Positions 24,946 through 34,429 of a DNA stretch of 37,053 nucleotides are shown here, piece by piece (the stretch's first letter is position 1; each line of letters begins with the position of its first letter). Source of the stretch: Agathobacter sp. (GTDB lineage: Bacteria; Bacillota; Clostridia; Lachnospirales; Lachnospiraceae); contig JAFLRQ010000007.1 in assembly GCA_022511395.1 (NCBI GenBank), positions 1-37,053 on the forward strand, read 5' to 3'. Both the position numbers and the translations under genes were made by a program. The notes beneath the pieces were generated by a model. The model was not told the origin of the DNA. It worked only from the letters and a program-made list of their open reading frames with translations, and made no database searches.

Positions 24946-25911
24946 TCAGACGATTGAAAACAACTTTTCTAAAAAAATACTCCGCGCACTCTCCTGAGCG
25001 ATGACCTTATCCAATTTTTCCACATCCCTTCCGGCGAGAACCTTGTGGGAATTGGCGTAGTGGTTCGCGATCTTCCAGAATTTTTCCGGGAAAAGCAGCA
25101 TCAGGTAGAGGTGGTTTAAGTCCTCCTTCTCAAGCGCTCTCTCCTCACGGTATTCTCCGATCAGGCGCATGCCCAGCTCGCGGTTCCAGTTGTTTTTTTC
25201 CAGCAGCTTCCGCAGGAAATTGGCCAGATCCGCCACTGCAGGATTCCGACACATGTTTTCAAAGTGAATCATCCGAAAGCCCTCCGGCGTGCGCACGACA
25301 TTGTGCTGATTCACGTCCCCGTGGCAGAGGATCATCTTCACGCCCTGCTGCTCTCCCAGAAACACCAGCGCGCGCCCTGCATCCGCGATAAAATGAGGAT
25401 ACTGCTCATGGAATTTGCTCTCAAACGCATTTTTGCTTTTTCGCCCTTTGATGTAATTTTTCAGTTTCAGGAGCTCCCGGTAGTGGCGCTCATATGTCTG
25501 CTTGATATCGTTGTGGCCTGTCGCCATAAAATCCGGTATGGAAAAGCTGCACTTCTCAATTGTCACATGAAACCTCGCCAGCTGACGGACGGATTTGACC
25601 ATGTCCCCCTCCCTTGCGGTCGAGCATTCACTCCCCGCAACGTAGGTTTTGAGCCAGTAGCGCGTTCCCGAATCATCCTCGGCCAGCACCTCCCCGTCCC
25701 CGGTGCAGGTAATCTGCTCCACCGGATATCCTTCCTCATTCAGGCGCTGCAGCACTTCCATCAAAAAACGCGCCCGCTCCTTCGAGCCGCGGAAGGGAAC
25801 CAGAAGTTTGACACCCTGATCCGTGTCACAGATGTATGCGCCTCTTCCCTTTGTAATCTGATTGATCTTTAAGTCATATTGCTCCAATATTGCTTCCGGC
25901 TGATTATACAA
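24946..25911 (-). CDS. CotS-family / aminoglycoside-phosphotransferase-fold spore coat-type protein
   Basis: APH-fold 'ILCHGDVNQHNVVRTPEGFRMIHFENMCRNPAVADLANFLRKL'; TTG start with GGGAGGGG RBS. Confidence 0.7.
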   Translation of the reverse strand: MYNQPEAILEQYDLKINQITKGRGAYICDTDQGVKLLVPFRGSKERARFLMEVLQRLNEEGYPVEQITCTGDGEVLAEDDSGTRYWLKTYVAGSECSTAREGDMVKSVRQLARFHVTIEKCSFSIPDFMATGHNDIKQTYERHYRELLKLKNYIKGRKSKNAFESKFHEQYPHFIADAGRALVFLGEQQGVKMILCHGDVNQHNVVRTPEGFRMIHFENMCRNPAVADLANFLRKLLEKNNWNRELGMRLIGEYREERALEKEDLNHLYLMLLFPEKFWKIANHYANSHKVLAGRDVEKLDKVIAQESARSIFLEKLFSIV

Positions 25912-25969
25912 AGAACCCCTCCCATATATACAAAGTCAAAGGCTGCCCAAGGGCAAAGCCTATGTCTAA

Positions 25970-27310
25970 TCATATGGAAGGGGTGATGAAATTATGTGCA
26001 AGAGTCAGCAACTTTTCCTTTGTGTTGAGCGCAGGCTCGTCCAGAACACGCTCAAGCAGCTCGTCCAGCGCCGCCCCGATCCGCGGTCCCGGCTCTATGC
26101 CAAGCGCAATCAGATCCTTTCCGTTGACCGCAAGATCCTGCTTTCTTAAGCACTGCCGATCCTCCAGAAACCGTGTGTACATTTTGGCAAGTGCCTCCAC
26201 ATACTCCAGTTTTTCCTGTCTGTGATAAGTGCTCTGCGCCAGAGTGTCCGCCCGCTTGACCGCAAGCAGATCCGGAATCCGCTCCTGTCCCACCCGGCTC
26301 ACAAAGCGGCGCAGAATGTGCTCCTGAAGCGGAGGCCGCTCGTCATGAAAGCGGACGAGCGCACACACCCTCGCCGTCGTGTCGTTGTCAAATTTAAGCC
26401 TCCTCAAAATTTGCCGTGCCATGTCCGCGCCAAGCTCCGGGTGCCCGTAGAAATGCTGACTTCCGTTCTCGTCCTCCGAGGTGCACGCAGGCTTTGCCAC
26501 ATCATGCAGAAGCATTGTAAGACGCAGGACCTTGTCCTTTGACACCTCCTGCAGCGCGCGCAGGGTGTGCTCCCCAACGCTGCAGCAGTGATGCTTATTG
26601 TTCTGCGGCGCCTTCATCATGCAGTCGAACTCCGGCAGAAAGACCGCAGTCAGCCCCAGCTCCCACGCCTGTCTCAATTCCTCCGGGTGATCCGATGTCA
26701 GAATTTTCAACAGCTCCGTCTGAATGCGCTCCGCGCTGACCTTCTCCAGCGTCCCCGAGAGCTCCCGAATTGCCTGCGCCGTCCGCTCCTCAATCGCAAA
26801 GCCCAGCTGCGCCGCAAAGCGCACCGCCCGCAGCATGCGCAGCGCATCCTCCGAAAAGCGCTCGCGGGCGTCGCCCACACAGCGGATGATTCCGCGTGCG
26901 AGATCCGCCTCCCCCTCAAAGGCATCGACCAATCCGCGCTCGTCATTGTAGGCCATGGCATTGATGGTAAAGTCGCGCCGCCTTAAATCCTCTAGCAGAT
27001 TGTCGGTAAACGTGACCTCGTTCGGATGACGGCCGTCCGCGTACTCTCCGTCAATCCGGTAGGTCGTCACCTCATAGCCCACATGGTTCTGCATCACCGT
27101 GACCGTACCGTGCACAATACCTGTGTCAATTGTGTGGGGAAATAAAGACTTCACCACCTCCGGCGTCGCAGAGGTGGTGATATCCCAGTCCTGGGGCTCG
27201 CGCCCAAGCAGCGCGTCCCGCACGCAGCCTCCCACAGCGTAAGCATCATACCCCGCCGTTTGAAGACTGCGAATGATTTGATTGACCGATTTCGGTAACT
27301 TCATTTTCAT
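25970..27310 (-). CDS. cca: CCA tRNA nucleotidyltransferase with HD domain
   Basis: YAVGGCVRDALLGREPQDWDITTSATPEVVKSLF, RRDFTINAMAYN, HD region LTMLLHDVAKPAC; start within ATG 27310/27304 just after proS stop. Confidence 0.93.
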   Translation of the reverse strand: MKMKLPKSVNQIIRSLQTAGYDAYAVGGCVRDALLGREPQDWDITTSATPEVVKSLFPHTIDTGIVHGTVTVMQNHVGYEVTTYRIDGEYADGRHPNEVTFTDNLLEDLRRRDFTINAMAYNDERGLVDAFEGEADLARGIIRCVGDARERFSEDALRMLRAVRFAAQLGFAIEERTAQAIRELSGTLEKVSAERIQTELLKILTSDHPEELRQAWELGLTAVFLPEFDCMMKAPQNNKHHCCSVGEHTLRALQEVSKDKVLRLTMLLHDVAKPACTSEDENGSQHFYGHPELGADMARQILRRLKFDNDTTARVCALVRFHDERPPLQEHILRRFVSRVGQERIPDLLAVKRADTLAQSTYHRQEKLEYVEALAKMYTRFLEDRQCLRKQDLAVNGKDLIALGIEPGPRIGAALDELLERVLDEPALNTKEKLLTLAHNFITPSI

Positions 27311-27315
27311 TCCTA

Positions 27316-28755
27316 TCAGTATGCCTTCCCCCAGTACACCAGCTTGTGTGCCGGTCTGCCGCAGCAGACACATTTGTCGGAAATCTGCTCTTTGTCGTGG
27401 AACGGCAGGCAGCGGCTGGTCACAGCCAGCTCCTCCTTGATCCTGTCCTCGCACGCCTGATCCCCGCACCACATTCCGCGGATAAAGCCCGGCTTTGTCT
27501 CCGCAGTCTCCTTGAACTCCTCATAGTCATGCGCGTCCCAGATATGGGCATCCCGATGCGCCTTTGCCCGCTCAAACATCTCCTTCTGCATCTGCTCTAA
27601 CAGCACGGGAATGCGCTCCTCGACCTCCTCCAAAGACACCGTGATTTTCTCCCTTGTGTCCCGGCGGACCACCACACACTGATTCTCCTCGATATCCTTC
27701 GGCCCCAGCTCTATGCGAAGCGGAATTCCGCGCATCTCCTGCTCCGCGAACTTCCAGCCCGGGCTCTTGTCCGTGACATCTATGTTCACACGGCACACTT
27801 TTTTCAGTCTCTCCTGCAGCTCCTGCGCCTTTTCCGTCACGCCCTCCTTGTGCATCTGGATCGGGATAACCATCACCTGCAGGGGTGCCACCTTCGGCGG
27901 CAGCACCAGCCCGGAATCATCCCCGTGCACCATAATGATTGCGCCGATCATGCGGGTCGTCATGCCCCACGAGGTCTGATGGACATGGCGCAGCTGATTG
28001 TCTTTATCCGCGTACTGGATACCGAACGCCTTTGCAAAGCCGTCTCCGAAATTATGGCTTGTCCCGGACTGCAGCGCCTTGCCGTCGTGCATCAGCGCCT
28101 CGATGGTGTAGGTCGCCTCCGCGCCCGCAAATTTCTCCTTCTCGGTCTTCTGCCCGCGAACCACCGGAACCGCCAGAAACTCCTCACAGAAATCCGCATA
28201 CACATTCAGCATCTGCACGGTGCGCGCCTCCGCCTCCTCCGCGGTGGCGTGCGCGGTGTGGCCCTCCTGCCACAGAAACTCGCGCGAGCGCAAAAACGGG
28301 CGCGTCTCCTTCTCCCAGCGCACAACCGAGCACCACTGGTTGTACACCTTCGGCAGGTCACGGTAGGAATGGATCTCATTCTTATAGAAATCACAGAACA
28401 GCGTCTCTGAGGTCGGACGAACGCAGAGCTTCTCCTGCAGCGGTGCCATGCCGCCCTGTGTGACCCAAGCCACCTCCGGCGCAAAGCCCTCCACGTGATC
28501 CTTCTCCATCTGCAGCAGGCTCTCCGGAATGAACATCGGCAGATACACATTCTGCACGCCGGTCTCCTTGAACCGCCGGTCCAGTTCACTCTGAATATTT
28601 TCCCAGATGGCATATCCCGCCGGCTTGATCACCATGCATCCCTTCACGGATGTGTAGTCGGTGAGCTCCGCCTTCTTCACCACATCGGTATACCACTGCG
28701 CAAAATCCTCCTCCATGGAGGTGATCGCCTCTACAAGCTTTTTCTCCTTCGCCAT
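27316..28755 (-). CDS. proS: Prolyl-tRNA synthetase (eukaryote/archaeon-like short type)
   Basis: '[65 protein letters not shown]', '[18 protein letters not shown]', C-terminal CVCCGRPA...WGKAY. Confidence 0.95.
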   Translation of the reverse strand: MAKEKKLVEAITSMEEDFAQWYTDVVKKAELTDYTSVKGCMVIKPAGYAIWENIQSELDRRFKETGVQNVYLPMFIPESLLQMEKDHVEGFAPEVAWVTQGGMAPLQEKLCVRPTSETLFCDFYKNEIHSYRDLPKVYNQWCSVVRWEKETRPFLRSREFLWQEGHTAHATAEEAEARTVQMLNVYADFCEEFLAVPVVRGQKTEKEKFAGAEATYTIEALMHDGKALQSGTSHNFGDGFAKAFGIQYADKDNQLRHVHQTSWGMTTRMIGAIIMVHGDDSGLVLPPKVAPLQVMVIPIQMHKEGVTEKAQELQERLKKVCRVNIDVTDKSPGWKFAEQEMRGIPLRIELGPKDIEENQCVVVRRDTREKITVSLEEVEERIPVLLEQMQKEMFERAKAHRDAHIWDAHDYEEFKETAETKPGFIRGMWCGDQACEDRIKEELAVTSRCLPFHDKEQISDKCVCCGRPAHKLVYWGKAY

Positions 28756-28839
28756 GTTCTGCCTCCTTTTACAACGCGATTATCCGTAATTGTATGCCAA
28801 TCCGAAAGGGTTGTCAAGGCGGAGAAGCGAATCTCTTCT

Positions 28840-29952
28840 TTAATACATGGCATTCAGCCAGCAAATATAGGCTGTCGGGCAGTGCGCGTGGACAAATTTA
28901 TATTGGAACGTCTCATCCCCATTCAACCTGCTCAAAATAGCATAAGCCAGTATCTGCAGCATCTGGTAGGCGTCCTGCTCCAATCCCGCCGTGAAAAGAA
29001 GCGTATCCAGAAGCGCCTGCTTCTCTTCGGCGGTAAAGCCCCCATAGCTCTGACCCGTTTTCTTCTTAAACGCCTTTTCCATCGCGGCTTTTGTGTCCGC
29101 CGTCAGAGTTTTGTCGATTCCGAATCTCCCGTAATTCCATTTTTCAGGTGCAACCTCCGTCACAATATCTCCCGGATTCAGGTAATTGAATATGTTTTCA
29201 TAGCCGATGCTTGTGGATGTCACAGCCACCCGGGGAGTGCCAAATGTATATGCATACACATGCTCCCGCCCATATTGATCGGTCAGCCGCTTCGCCAGCA
29301 GATTCCCCACGGCCGCCCCGCGGCTGTGCCCCGTCACCCAAAACCGGATGTCTCCTTTGACCGGATGCTTGCGCAGGTAACTGTTTAGCTTTTTATTCAG
29401 CTCCTGCTCCGCATTCGAAAAACCGCTGTGAACGTCTCCCGCACCGAGATTAAAATTGCTGATCCATTCATAATCCGATCCGGTCCCTCTGATGAGAACC
29501 GCAACAATCGCATCCTCCCCGACCGTTTTCATTCCCATTGCAAACGAAACATGGTCATTGTCCTCCTCCGTCACCTCGGCTTTTATGTACTTCACGTTTG
29601 AAAATCCGCAGTCTGTCAATAGCTTTTTCGCATATTTTCCCTTATATGCCGTCGCCGAGGCCAGCATGGAAAGCCGGGCCAATCCTCCCTGCTCATACTC
29701 TCCCGGCTCATAGGCCGCACTCTCTGTATAGTAAAAATATTCGTCATCATAAACTGCCTTTGCCTTCAGCACCTTTCCCTGGAATCCGTCATCCTCATAT
29801 TTTCCCGTCACGGTCAGCCTCACCCGGCCGGAGGCTCCAAGGGTCGGCTCCGGCGTCGATCCATCCGCATATACTGCGGCTTTCCTCTGCGCGAAAGCAG
29901 TCAGCATGACGCAGGCAATGATCAGAAAACAAAAATATGTCCTTTTCTTCAT
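28840..29952 (-). CDS. Secreted class 3-type lipase
   Basis: Signal peptide; VTGHSRGAAVGNLLAKRL serine-hydrolase elbow; YTFGTPRVA. Confidence 0.8.
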   Translation of the reverse strand: MKKRTYFCFLIIACVMLTAFAQRKAAVYADGSTPEPTLGASGRVRLTVTGKYEDDGFQGKVLKAKAVYDDEYFYYTESAAYEPGEYEQGGLARLSMLASATAYKGKYAKKLLTDCGFSNVKYIKAEVTEEDNDHVSFAMGMKTVGEDAIVAVLIRGTGSDYEWISNFNLGAGDVHSGFSNAEQELNKKLNSYLRKHPVKGDIRFWVTGHSRGAAVGNLLAKRLTDQYGREHVYAYTFGTPRVAVTSTSIGYENIFNYLNPGDIVTEVAPEKWNYGRFGIDKTLTADTKAAMEKAFKKKTGQSYGGFTAEEKQALLDTLLFTAGLEQDAYQMLQILAYAILSRLNGDETFQYKFVHAHCPTAYICWLNAMY

Positions 29953-30163
29953 ACTTCACCTCATGTTTCCCTATACAATATACTGATATGCTCAAAGCAT
30001 TCACAATAAACCGAATCGCTACCCAGATTTAATTGTAACAACAAATCAGACCATTTGCAATCTAAGGCTTTTTGGAAATTCGCAAAAATATATTTTTCTA
30101 TTTCATCGGTTTTGTAGTAAAATAAAGCTGCTGAAAAAAACAGAAATTAAAAAGAGGTTACTT

Positions 30164-30871
30164 ATGAAGAACTTCAGACGCGGGATCAAGGCCGGATTCC
30201 CCATTGGGCTCGGCTATTTGTCCGTCTCCTTTACCTTTGGAATCATGGCGGTGTCCGCCGGGCTGACCTGGTGGCAGGCCACGCTGGTCTCCATGTGTAC
30301 CGTCACCTCGGCGGGGCAGTTTGCGGGATTGCAGGTGATGCTTGTGCCGGGACAGTATCTGCAGATGCTCATCGCCCAGATTACCATCAATATCCGCTAC
30401 TCCTTCATGTCAATCTCCGTCTCTCAGAAGGCCGATGCAAAATTACGCGGGATTTGGCGCTGGCTGCTCGGCTTTATGATGACGGACGAGATTTTCGCCG
30501 TGGCAAGCCAGGAGGAGACTGTAGGCCGGGCATTTTTTGCCGGTCTCTCCGTGCTGCCTTATCTGGGCTGGTCGCTTGGCACGCTTGTCGGCGCGCTCCT
30601 GGGAAATGTGCTGCCCGCGAGGCTGATGAGCGCGCTTGGCATCGCAATCTACGGAATGTTTGTCGCCATCGTGGTGCCGGAGATGAAAAAATCACGCCCG
30701 GTGGTGTTCGTCGTCCTCTTTGCCGTGCTGTGCAGCTGCGCGTTCTACTACATACCGGCTCTTGCCCGGATATCCGGCGGAATCACAATCACCGTCTGCG
30801 CGGTGGCGGCGGCTGCTGCCGGAGCAATTCTGTTTCCAATTGAGATAAAAGAGGGAGAATCATCGAAATGA
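30164..30871 (+). CDS. azlC: AzlC-family branched-chain amino acid exporter subunit
   Basis: 'GFPIGLGYLSVSFTFGIMAVSAGLTWWQATLVSMCTVTSAGQFAG...ITINIRYSFMSISVSQK' AzlC signature. Confidence 0.9.
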   Translation: MKNFRRGIKAGFPIGLGYLSVSFTFGIMAVSAGLTWWQATLVSMCTVTSAGQFAGLQVMLVPGQYLQMLIAQITINIRYSFMSISVSQKADAKLRGIWRWLLGFMMTDEIFAVASQEETVGRAFFAGLSVLPYLGWSLGTLVGALLGNVLPARLMSALGIAIYGMFVAIVVPEMKKSRPVVFVVLFAVLCSCAFYYIPALARISGGITITVCAVAAAAAGAILFPIEIKEGESSK

Positions 30872-31185
30872 ATCACACACAATTTTTCCTGTACCTGCTG
30901 GTTCTGTCCGGCTCCACCTACTTAATCCGGGTGATCCCCTTTGTGGCGATCAAAGAAAAGATCCACAACCGGTTCATCCAGTCCTTCCTGTACTATATCC
31001 CTTACGCCGTGCTGGCCGCCATGACGATCCCGGCGATCTTTTACGCCACCGCCCATCCGCTCTCGGCCATTGCAGGGCTGCTCGCCGCAGTGCTCCTCTC
31101 CCTCCGCGGCAAGGGACTCACCGTCGTCGCCGCGTTTGCCTGCGCCGCCGTGTTCGTGACGGAGCTTTTGATGTCCGTCTTATAG
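30868..31185 (+). CDS. azlD: AzlD-family branched-chain amino acid exporter subunit
   Basis: ~105 aa membrane protein, 4-bp ATGA overlap with azlC, 'TYLIRVIPFVAIKEKI...YYIPYAVLAAMTIPAIF'. Confidence 0.88.
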   Translation: MNHTQFFLYLLVLSGSTYLIRVIPFVAIKEKIHNRFIQSFLYYIPYAVLAAMTIPAIFYATAHPLSAIAGLLAAVLLSLRGKGLTVVAAFACAAVFVTELLMSVL

Positions 31186-31884
31186 GTTAAGCATACCGGC
31201 AAAAACCGGATTTTCGGGTTGAACAGAAAAGTCCATTTCCTCCCCGGAGGACGGATGCGCAAAGGTGAGACGATAGGCGCAGAGCGCAAGTCCGGTTCCC
31301 GGCTCCCCCGGCACGCCGTATTTCATATCGCCCAGCAAAGGCCAGCCGTGGTGCGCCATCTGCACGCGGATCTGATGATGACGTCCCGTGTGCAGCCGGA
31401 TGTCAAAGCACACCTTCTCCCCCTGCCGCCCGATCACGCGGCAGTCCAGCTCTGCCCTCTTTGCCTGTGGAGTCCCCTCCGGAACGACAGACGAGAGATT
31501 TGTCTTTTTGTCCGCCAGCAGAAAATCCGTCAAACGCAGGCTCTCATGGTCCGCGCATTCGCACCTTTCCCCTGCCGCGCCTGCACCCTCTTTCCGGCCT
31601 GCCGCAGCCACCGCGCAGTAATGCTTGCCGATCCCATGGCTCTGCACCTGTCCGGACAGCTCCGCTGCAGCCTCCGGCGTCTTTGCAAACACCAGAAGTC
31701 CCTCCACCGGCTGATCCAATCGATGCACCATGCCCACATAGGGCGGCTCACCCTTGCCTGCGCGGTAATTTTTCAGGAGGCTCACCATGTCCTGCTGCCC
31801 CACCCGTTTCGTCTCCGTGGCAATCCCTGCCGGCTTATGGCAGACAATCAGGTCACCGTCCTCATAAATAATGTTCAGGTTCAT
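31180..31884 (-). CDS. RluA-family pseudouridine synthase
   Basis: VHRLDQPVEGLLVFAKT catalytic motif; 'LHTGRHHQIRVQMAHHGWPLLGDMKYG'; ATG 31884 preferred over TTG 31890. Confidence 0.9.
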   Translation of the reverse strand: MNLNIIYEDGDLIVCHKPAGIATETKRVGQQDMVSLLKNYRAGKGEPPYVGMVHRLDQPVEGLLVFAKTPEAAAELSGQVQSHGIGKHYCAVAAAGRKEGAGAAGERCECADHESLRLTDFLLADKKTNLSSVVPEGTPQAKRAELDCRVIGRQGEKVCFDIRLHTGRHHQIRVQMAHHGWPLLGDMKYGVPGEPGTGLALCAYRLTFAHPSSGEEMDFSVQPENPVFAGMLNL

Positions 31885-31905
31885 GTCCAAGCTCTCTTTC
31901 GTCCC

Positions 31906-33051
31906 CTACAGTATCCCAAAACATGCACAAAGCGCCAGCTCCAGCACCAGAAAAATGAGGCTTGAAGCCGTGAAATACCCAATATATTTCCCCCGCTTCA
32001 CGCCCTCCTCCTTTGCAAGATACTTGAAGCTGATCAGGCTTGCCATAGACGCAATCAACGTGCCCAGCCCTCCGAGATTCACCCCGATAATCAATTTCTC
32101 ATAATTCTCTGTAAACCCGGACAGCAGCAGCGCCGCCGGGACATTGCTCATGACCTGGCTGGACACAATCGCCGTGAGAACCTCATGCCCATCCATCACG
32201 CGGCTTAAGAAACTGCGAAACGCCTCCAGCTGTCCGAGATTCCCGATAAACACGAAAAATCCCACAAAGGTTCCAAGCAGCGCATAATCCACCTGTGCAA
32301 GCGCTCCCCGGTCCACAATCAAAAACACGACAAGCACCGCAATAAATACCGCCGCACAGGGCAGAAGCCTCGCCACCACCAGCAGACAGAGGACAAACAG
32401 AATCATATACAACGCCAGCTTCCCGGGCTTTTCAATGCGAGAGACCTCAGGCATTGCAGTGTTCTTCTCCTGTTTGGACTCCTCTTTCCCGCGTGATCTG
32501 CGCGCAATCATACCGCACCATATGAGAATCAGCACAAGCGCCGCCCCTCCGTAAGGGAGCGTCAGCCTAAGGAATGCTCCCACGCTGATTCCCGCCCTTC
32601 CGTACAGGTACAGATTCTGCGGATTGCCGACCGGCGTGAGCATACTTCCGAGATTTGCGGCGATCGTCTGCATCGCCACCACCGGAATCAGCAGCCGAAT
32701 GCCCCCACTCCGCCGCAGCACAATGATTGCAAGCGGGACAAAGGTGACAAGCGCCACATCGTTTGTGATCACCATTCCAAAGAAAAAGCACAAAAGCACC
32801 AGCAGCATGATGATCTGCCACTCGCGCTTCGCCTTGGCCAACAGCTTGCCCGCCAGCCAGTCAAAGACACCAATCCGGCTCATGCCTGCCACCACTGCCA
32901 TCAGGCAGAACAGGAGCGCCAGCGTCCGAAAATCAATATAATCTATGTAATCGCGGCTCGGATGCACCCACAGCATCGACAGCAGCGCAAGCAACACCGC
33001 AATACACAGCACCGTCTCCCTCTTTAAATAGGATATCATTCGTTTTTTCAT
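31906..33051 (-). CDS. ArsB/CitM (SLC13-like) ion transporter family permease
   Basis: Multiple TM; 'ITNDVALVTFVPLAIIV', 'QTIAANLGSMLTPVGNPQNLYLY'. ATG 33051 preceded by AGGAGGTGCGGG. Confidence 0.82.
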   Translation of the reverse strand: MKKRMISYLKRETVLCIAVLLALLSMLWVHPSRDYIDYIDFRTLALLFCLMAVVAGMSRIGVFDWLAGKLLAKAKREWQIIMLLVLLCFFFGMVITNDVALVTFVPLAIIVLRRSGGIRLLIPVVAMQTIAANLGSMLTPVGNPQNLYLYGRAGISVGAFLRLTLPYGGAALVLILIWCGMIARRSRGKEESKQEKNTAMPEVSRIEKPGKLALYMILFVLCLLVVARLLPCAAVFIAVLVVFLIVDRGALAQVDYALLGTFVGFFVFIGNLGQLEAFRSFLSRVMDGHEVLTAIVSSQVMSNVPAALLLSGFTENYEKLIIGVNLGGLGTLIASMASLISFKYLAKEEGVKRGKYIGYFTASSLIFLVLELALCACFGIL

Positions 33052-33095
33052 CCCGCACCTCCTGCCCCTCACTCCTCCTCCAACCGACAGAAAGT

Positions 33096-33126
33096 AAAAA
33101 AGACAGCCTTGCATGCTGCCTTTTTT
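33096..33126 (-). terminator. Stem-loop with U-tract in the leader of the permease gene (candidate attenuator)
   Basis: On minus AAAAAAGGCAGC-atgcaag-GCTGTCTTTTTT, 12-nt arms with one G-U pair, ~45 nt upstream of the permease ATG. Confidence 0.55.
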
Positions 33127-33136
33127 AGGAGAAGGT

Positions 33137-33163
33137 ATTTTTACTATGGGGTATAGTAAAAAT
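33137..33163. repeat. Perfect 11-bp inverted repeat (ATTTTTACTAT-GGGGT-ATAGTAAAAAT)
   Basis: Arms 33137-33147 and 33153-33163 are exact reverse complements, 5-nt centre. Confidence 0.85.
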
Positions 33164-33222
33164 TATATAATGTATTGGGGGGTTTTTACAGTCATTATAA
33201 TAGCATGAACGTCCAATAAAGT

Positions 33223-33263
33223 GTGCATAAACTTCACAAAAATTAAAAAAAGTTTTTATGCAC
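33223..33263. repeat. Imperfect inverted repeat GTGCATAAACTT ... AAGTTTTTATGCAC
   Basis: Arms 33223-33234 and 33250-33263 complementary except a 2-nt bulge. Confidence 0.7.
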
Positions 33264-33354
33264 AATGACCATGGCAAAAATTCCCTTCTCGCAAAATAGG
33301 ACAAAAACTGCACAACCAAGCCCCCAAAATCCTCATTTTGTTTGAAATGCCCCT

Positions 33355-34335
33355 CTATCGCATGGATTCGGCAATCACGCGCTCCACATTCTTATATGCC
33401 AGTTTTTCCAGAAAATCATCGCTGTGCCCCCTGCGGTGCAGTTCGTCAAACAAGCGCCCCATGGCGGTACAGTCGGCAATCTCAAAGCTTCCCCCTATTC
33501 CGTCGAAATCCGTGCCGATGGCCGGACAGTCCGCGCCGCCAACCCGATACATGTGATCAATGTGGTCACAGAGGGCCGCCACGGTCGTATAGCGATCCCC
33601 CGCATCCGCGTTCACAAAGGACGGCTCCCAGTTGAGCCCCGCCACACCGCCGTGCTCCGCCAGCACACGAATCATATCATCCGTCAGGTTGCGCGTGGCG
33701 GGACAGAGCGCGCGGCAGTTGGAGTGCGACGCGACAAACGGCTTTTTGCAGCAGTCCGCCACATCATAAAAGCCGCCGTCCGAAAGGTGGGACACATCCA
33801 CAATCATTCCAAGGCCGTTCATGTACTGCACCGCCTCCTTTCCGAATGCCGTAAGCCCCCGCGCCATCTGCTCCGGATCGGCGGAATGCTGATATCCAAA
33901 ACAGTTCGGATCATTCCATGTAAGCGTCAGAAGACCGACTCCCATCTCATGAAGGCGCTCCAGCATCTCCATTTTCCCCTGCACCAGCGCCCCGTTTTCT
34001 ACCGTGAGAAAGGCCGACAGCTTTCCCGATTCGCAGTTTTTCCGATAATCCTCCAGCGAGCGCGCCGGTGCCACAAGCTCCGCATACCGCTCCATCGTAT
34101 TTCGGTAAACAGCGTACATCTGCATCAGCAGCTCCTCAAGGGGCGGCATCTCCTTAAGCCCAAACCACTCCGGCTCCTCCCTCTGCGGCAGGAACATGGC
34201 AAAAAACTGTGCGCCGGCTCCCGCCTGCAGCAGCCGCTTTAAGTCCACCATGGTTCCCTGCAGCTCATAGAAGGTCTCCGCCTTTTGCGCCAGCGCCTTC
34301 TCCAGGGTATCGCAATGCATATCGATATATCTCAT
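33355..34335 (-). CDS. Membrane (renal-type) dipeptidase, peptidase M19
   Basis: 'YIDMHCDTLEKA', 'VDVSHLSDGGFYDVADCCKKPFVASHSNCRALCPATRNLTDDMIRVL', 'IGTDFDGI'; ATG 34335 with GGAGGA RBS. Confidence 0.92.
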   Translation of the reverse strand: MRYIDMHCDTLEKALAQKAETFYELQGTMVDLKRLLQAGAGAQFFAMFLPQREEPEWFGLKEMPPLEELLMQMYAVYRNTMERYAELVAPARSLEDYRKNCESGKLSAFLTVENGALVQGKMEMLERLHEMGVGLLTLTWNDPNCFGYQHSADPEQMARGLTAFGKEAVQYMNGLGMIVDVSHLSDGGFYDVADCCKKPFVASHSNCRALCPATRNLTDDMIRVLAEHGGVAGLNWEPSFVNADAGDRYTTVAALCDHIDHMYRVGGADCPAIGTDFDGIGGSFEIADCTAMGRLFDELHRRGHSDDFLEKLAYKNVERVIAESMR

Positions 34336-34429
34336 ATCCGTCCTCCGTGGATTATTCTTGACACAGAATCCTTTTTTATAATACATTATTACATATCACC
34401 CTGACTAATACCAAGAAAGGAAACACAAG

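Noticed and set aside
28756-28839. T-box leader upstream of proS
   Set aside because: Only ~85 bp between proS and the lipase stop, too short for a T-box and no T-box motif seen.
28495-29388. 297-aa plus-strand ORF
   Set aside because: Antisense to proS and lipase genes; no domain and no promoter or RBS.
29953-30163. Riboswitch or sRNA in the lipase/azlC divergent region
   Set aside because: AT-rich with no convincing conserved motif, strong hairpin or terminator; probably just divergent promoters.
33137-33163. CsoR/CstR-type operator
   Set aside because: Has a G-tract flanked by palindromic AT arms but not a clear two-sided CCC/GGG dyad; no CsoR-family gene in the window.
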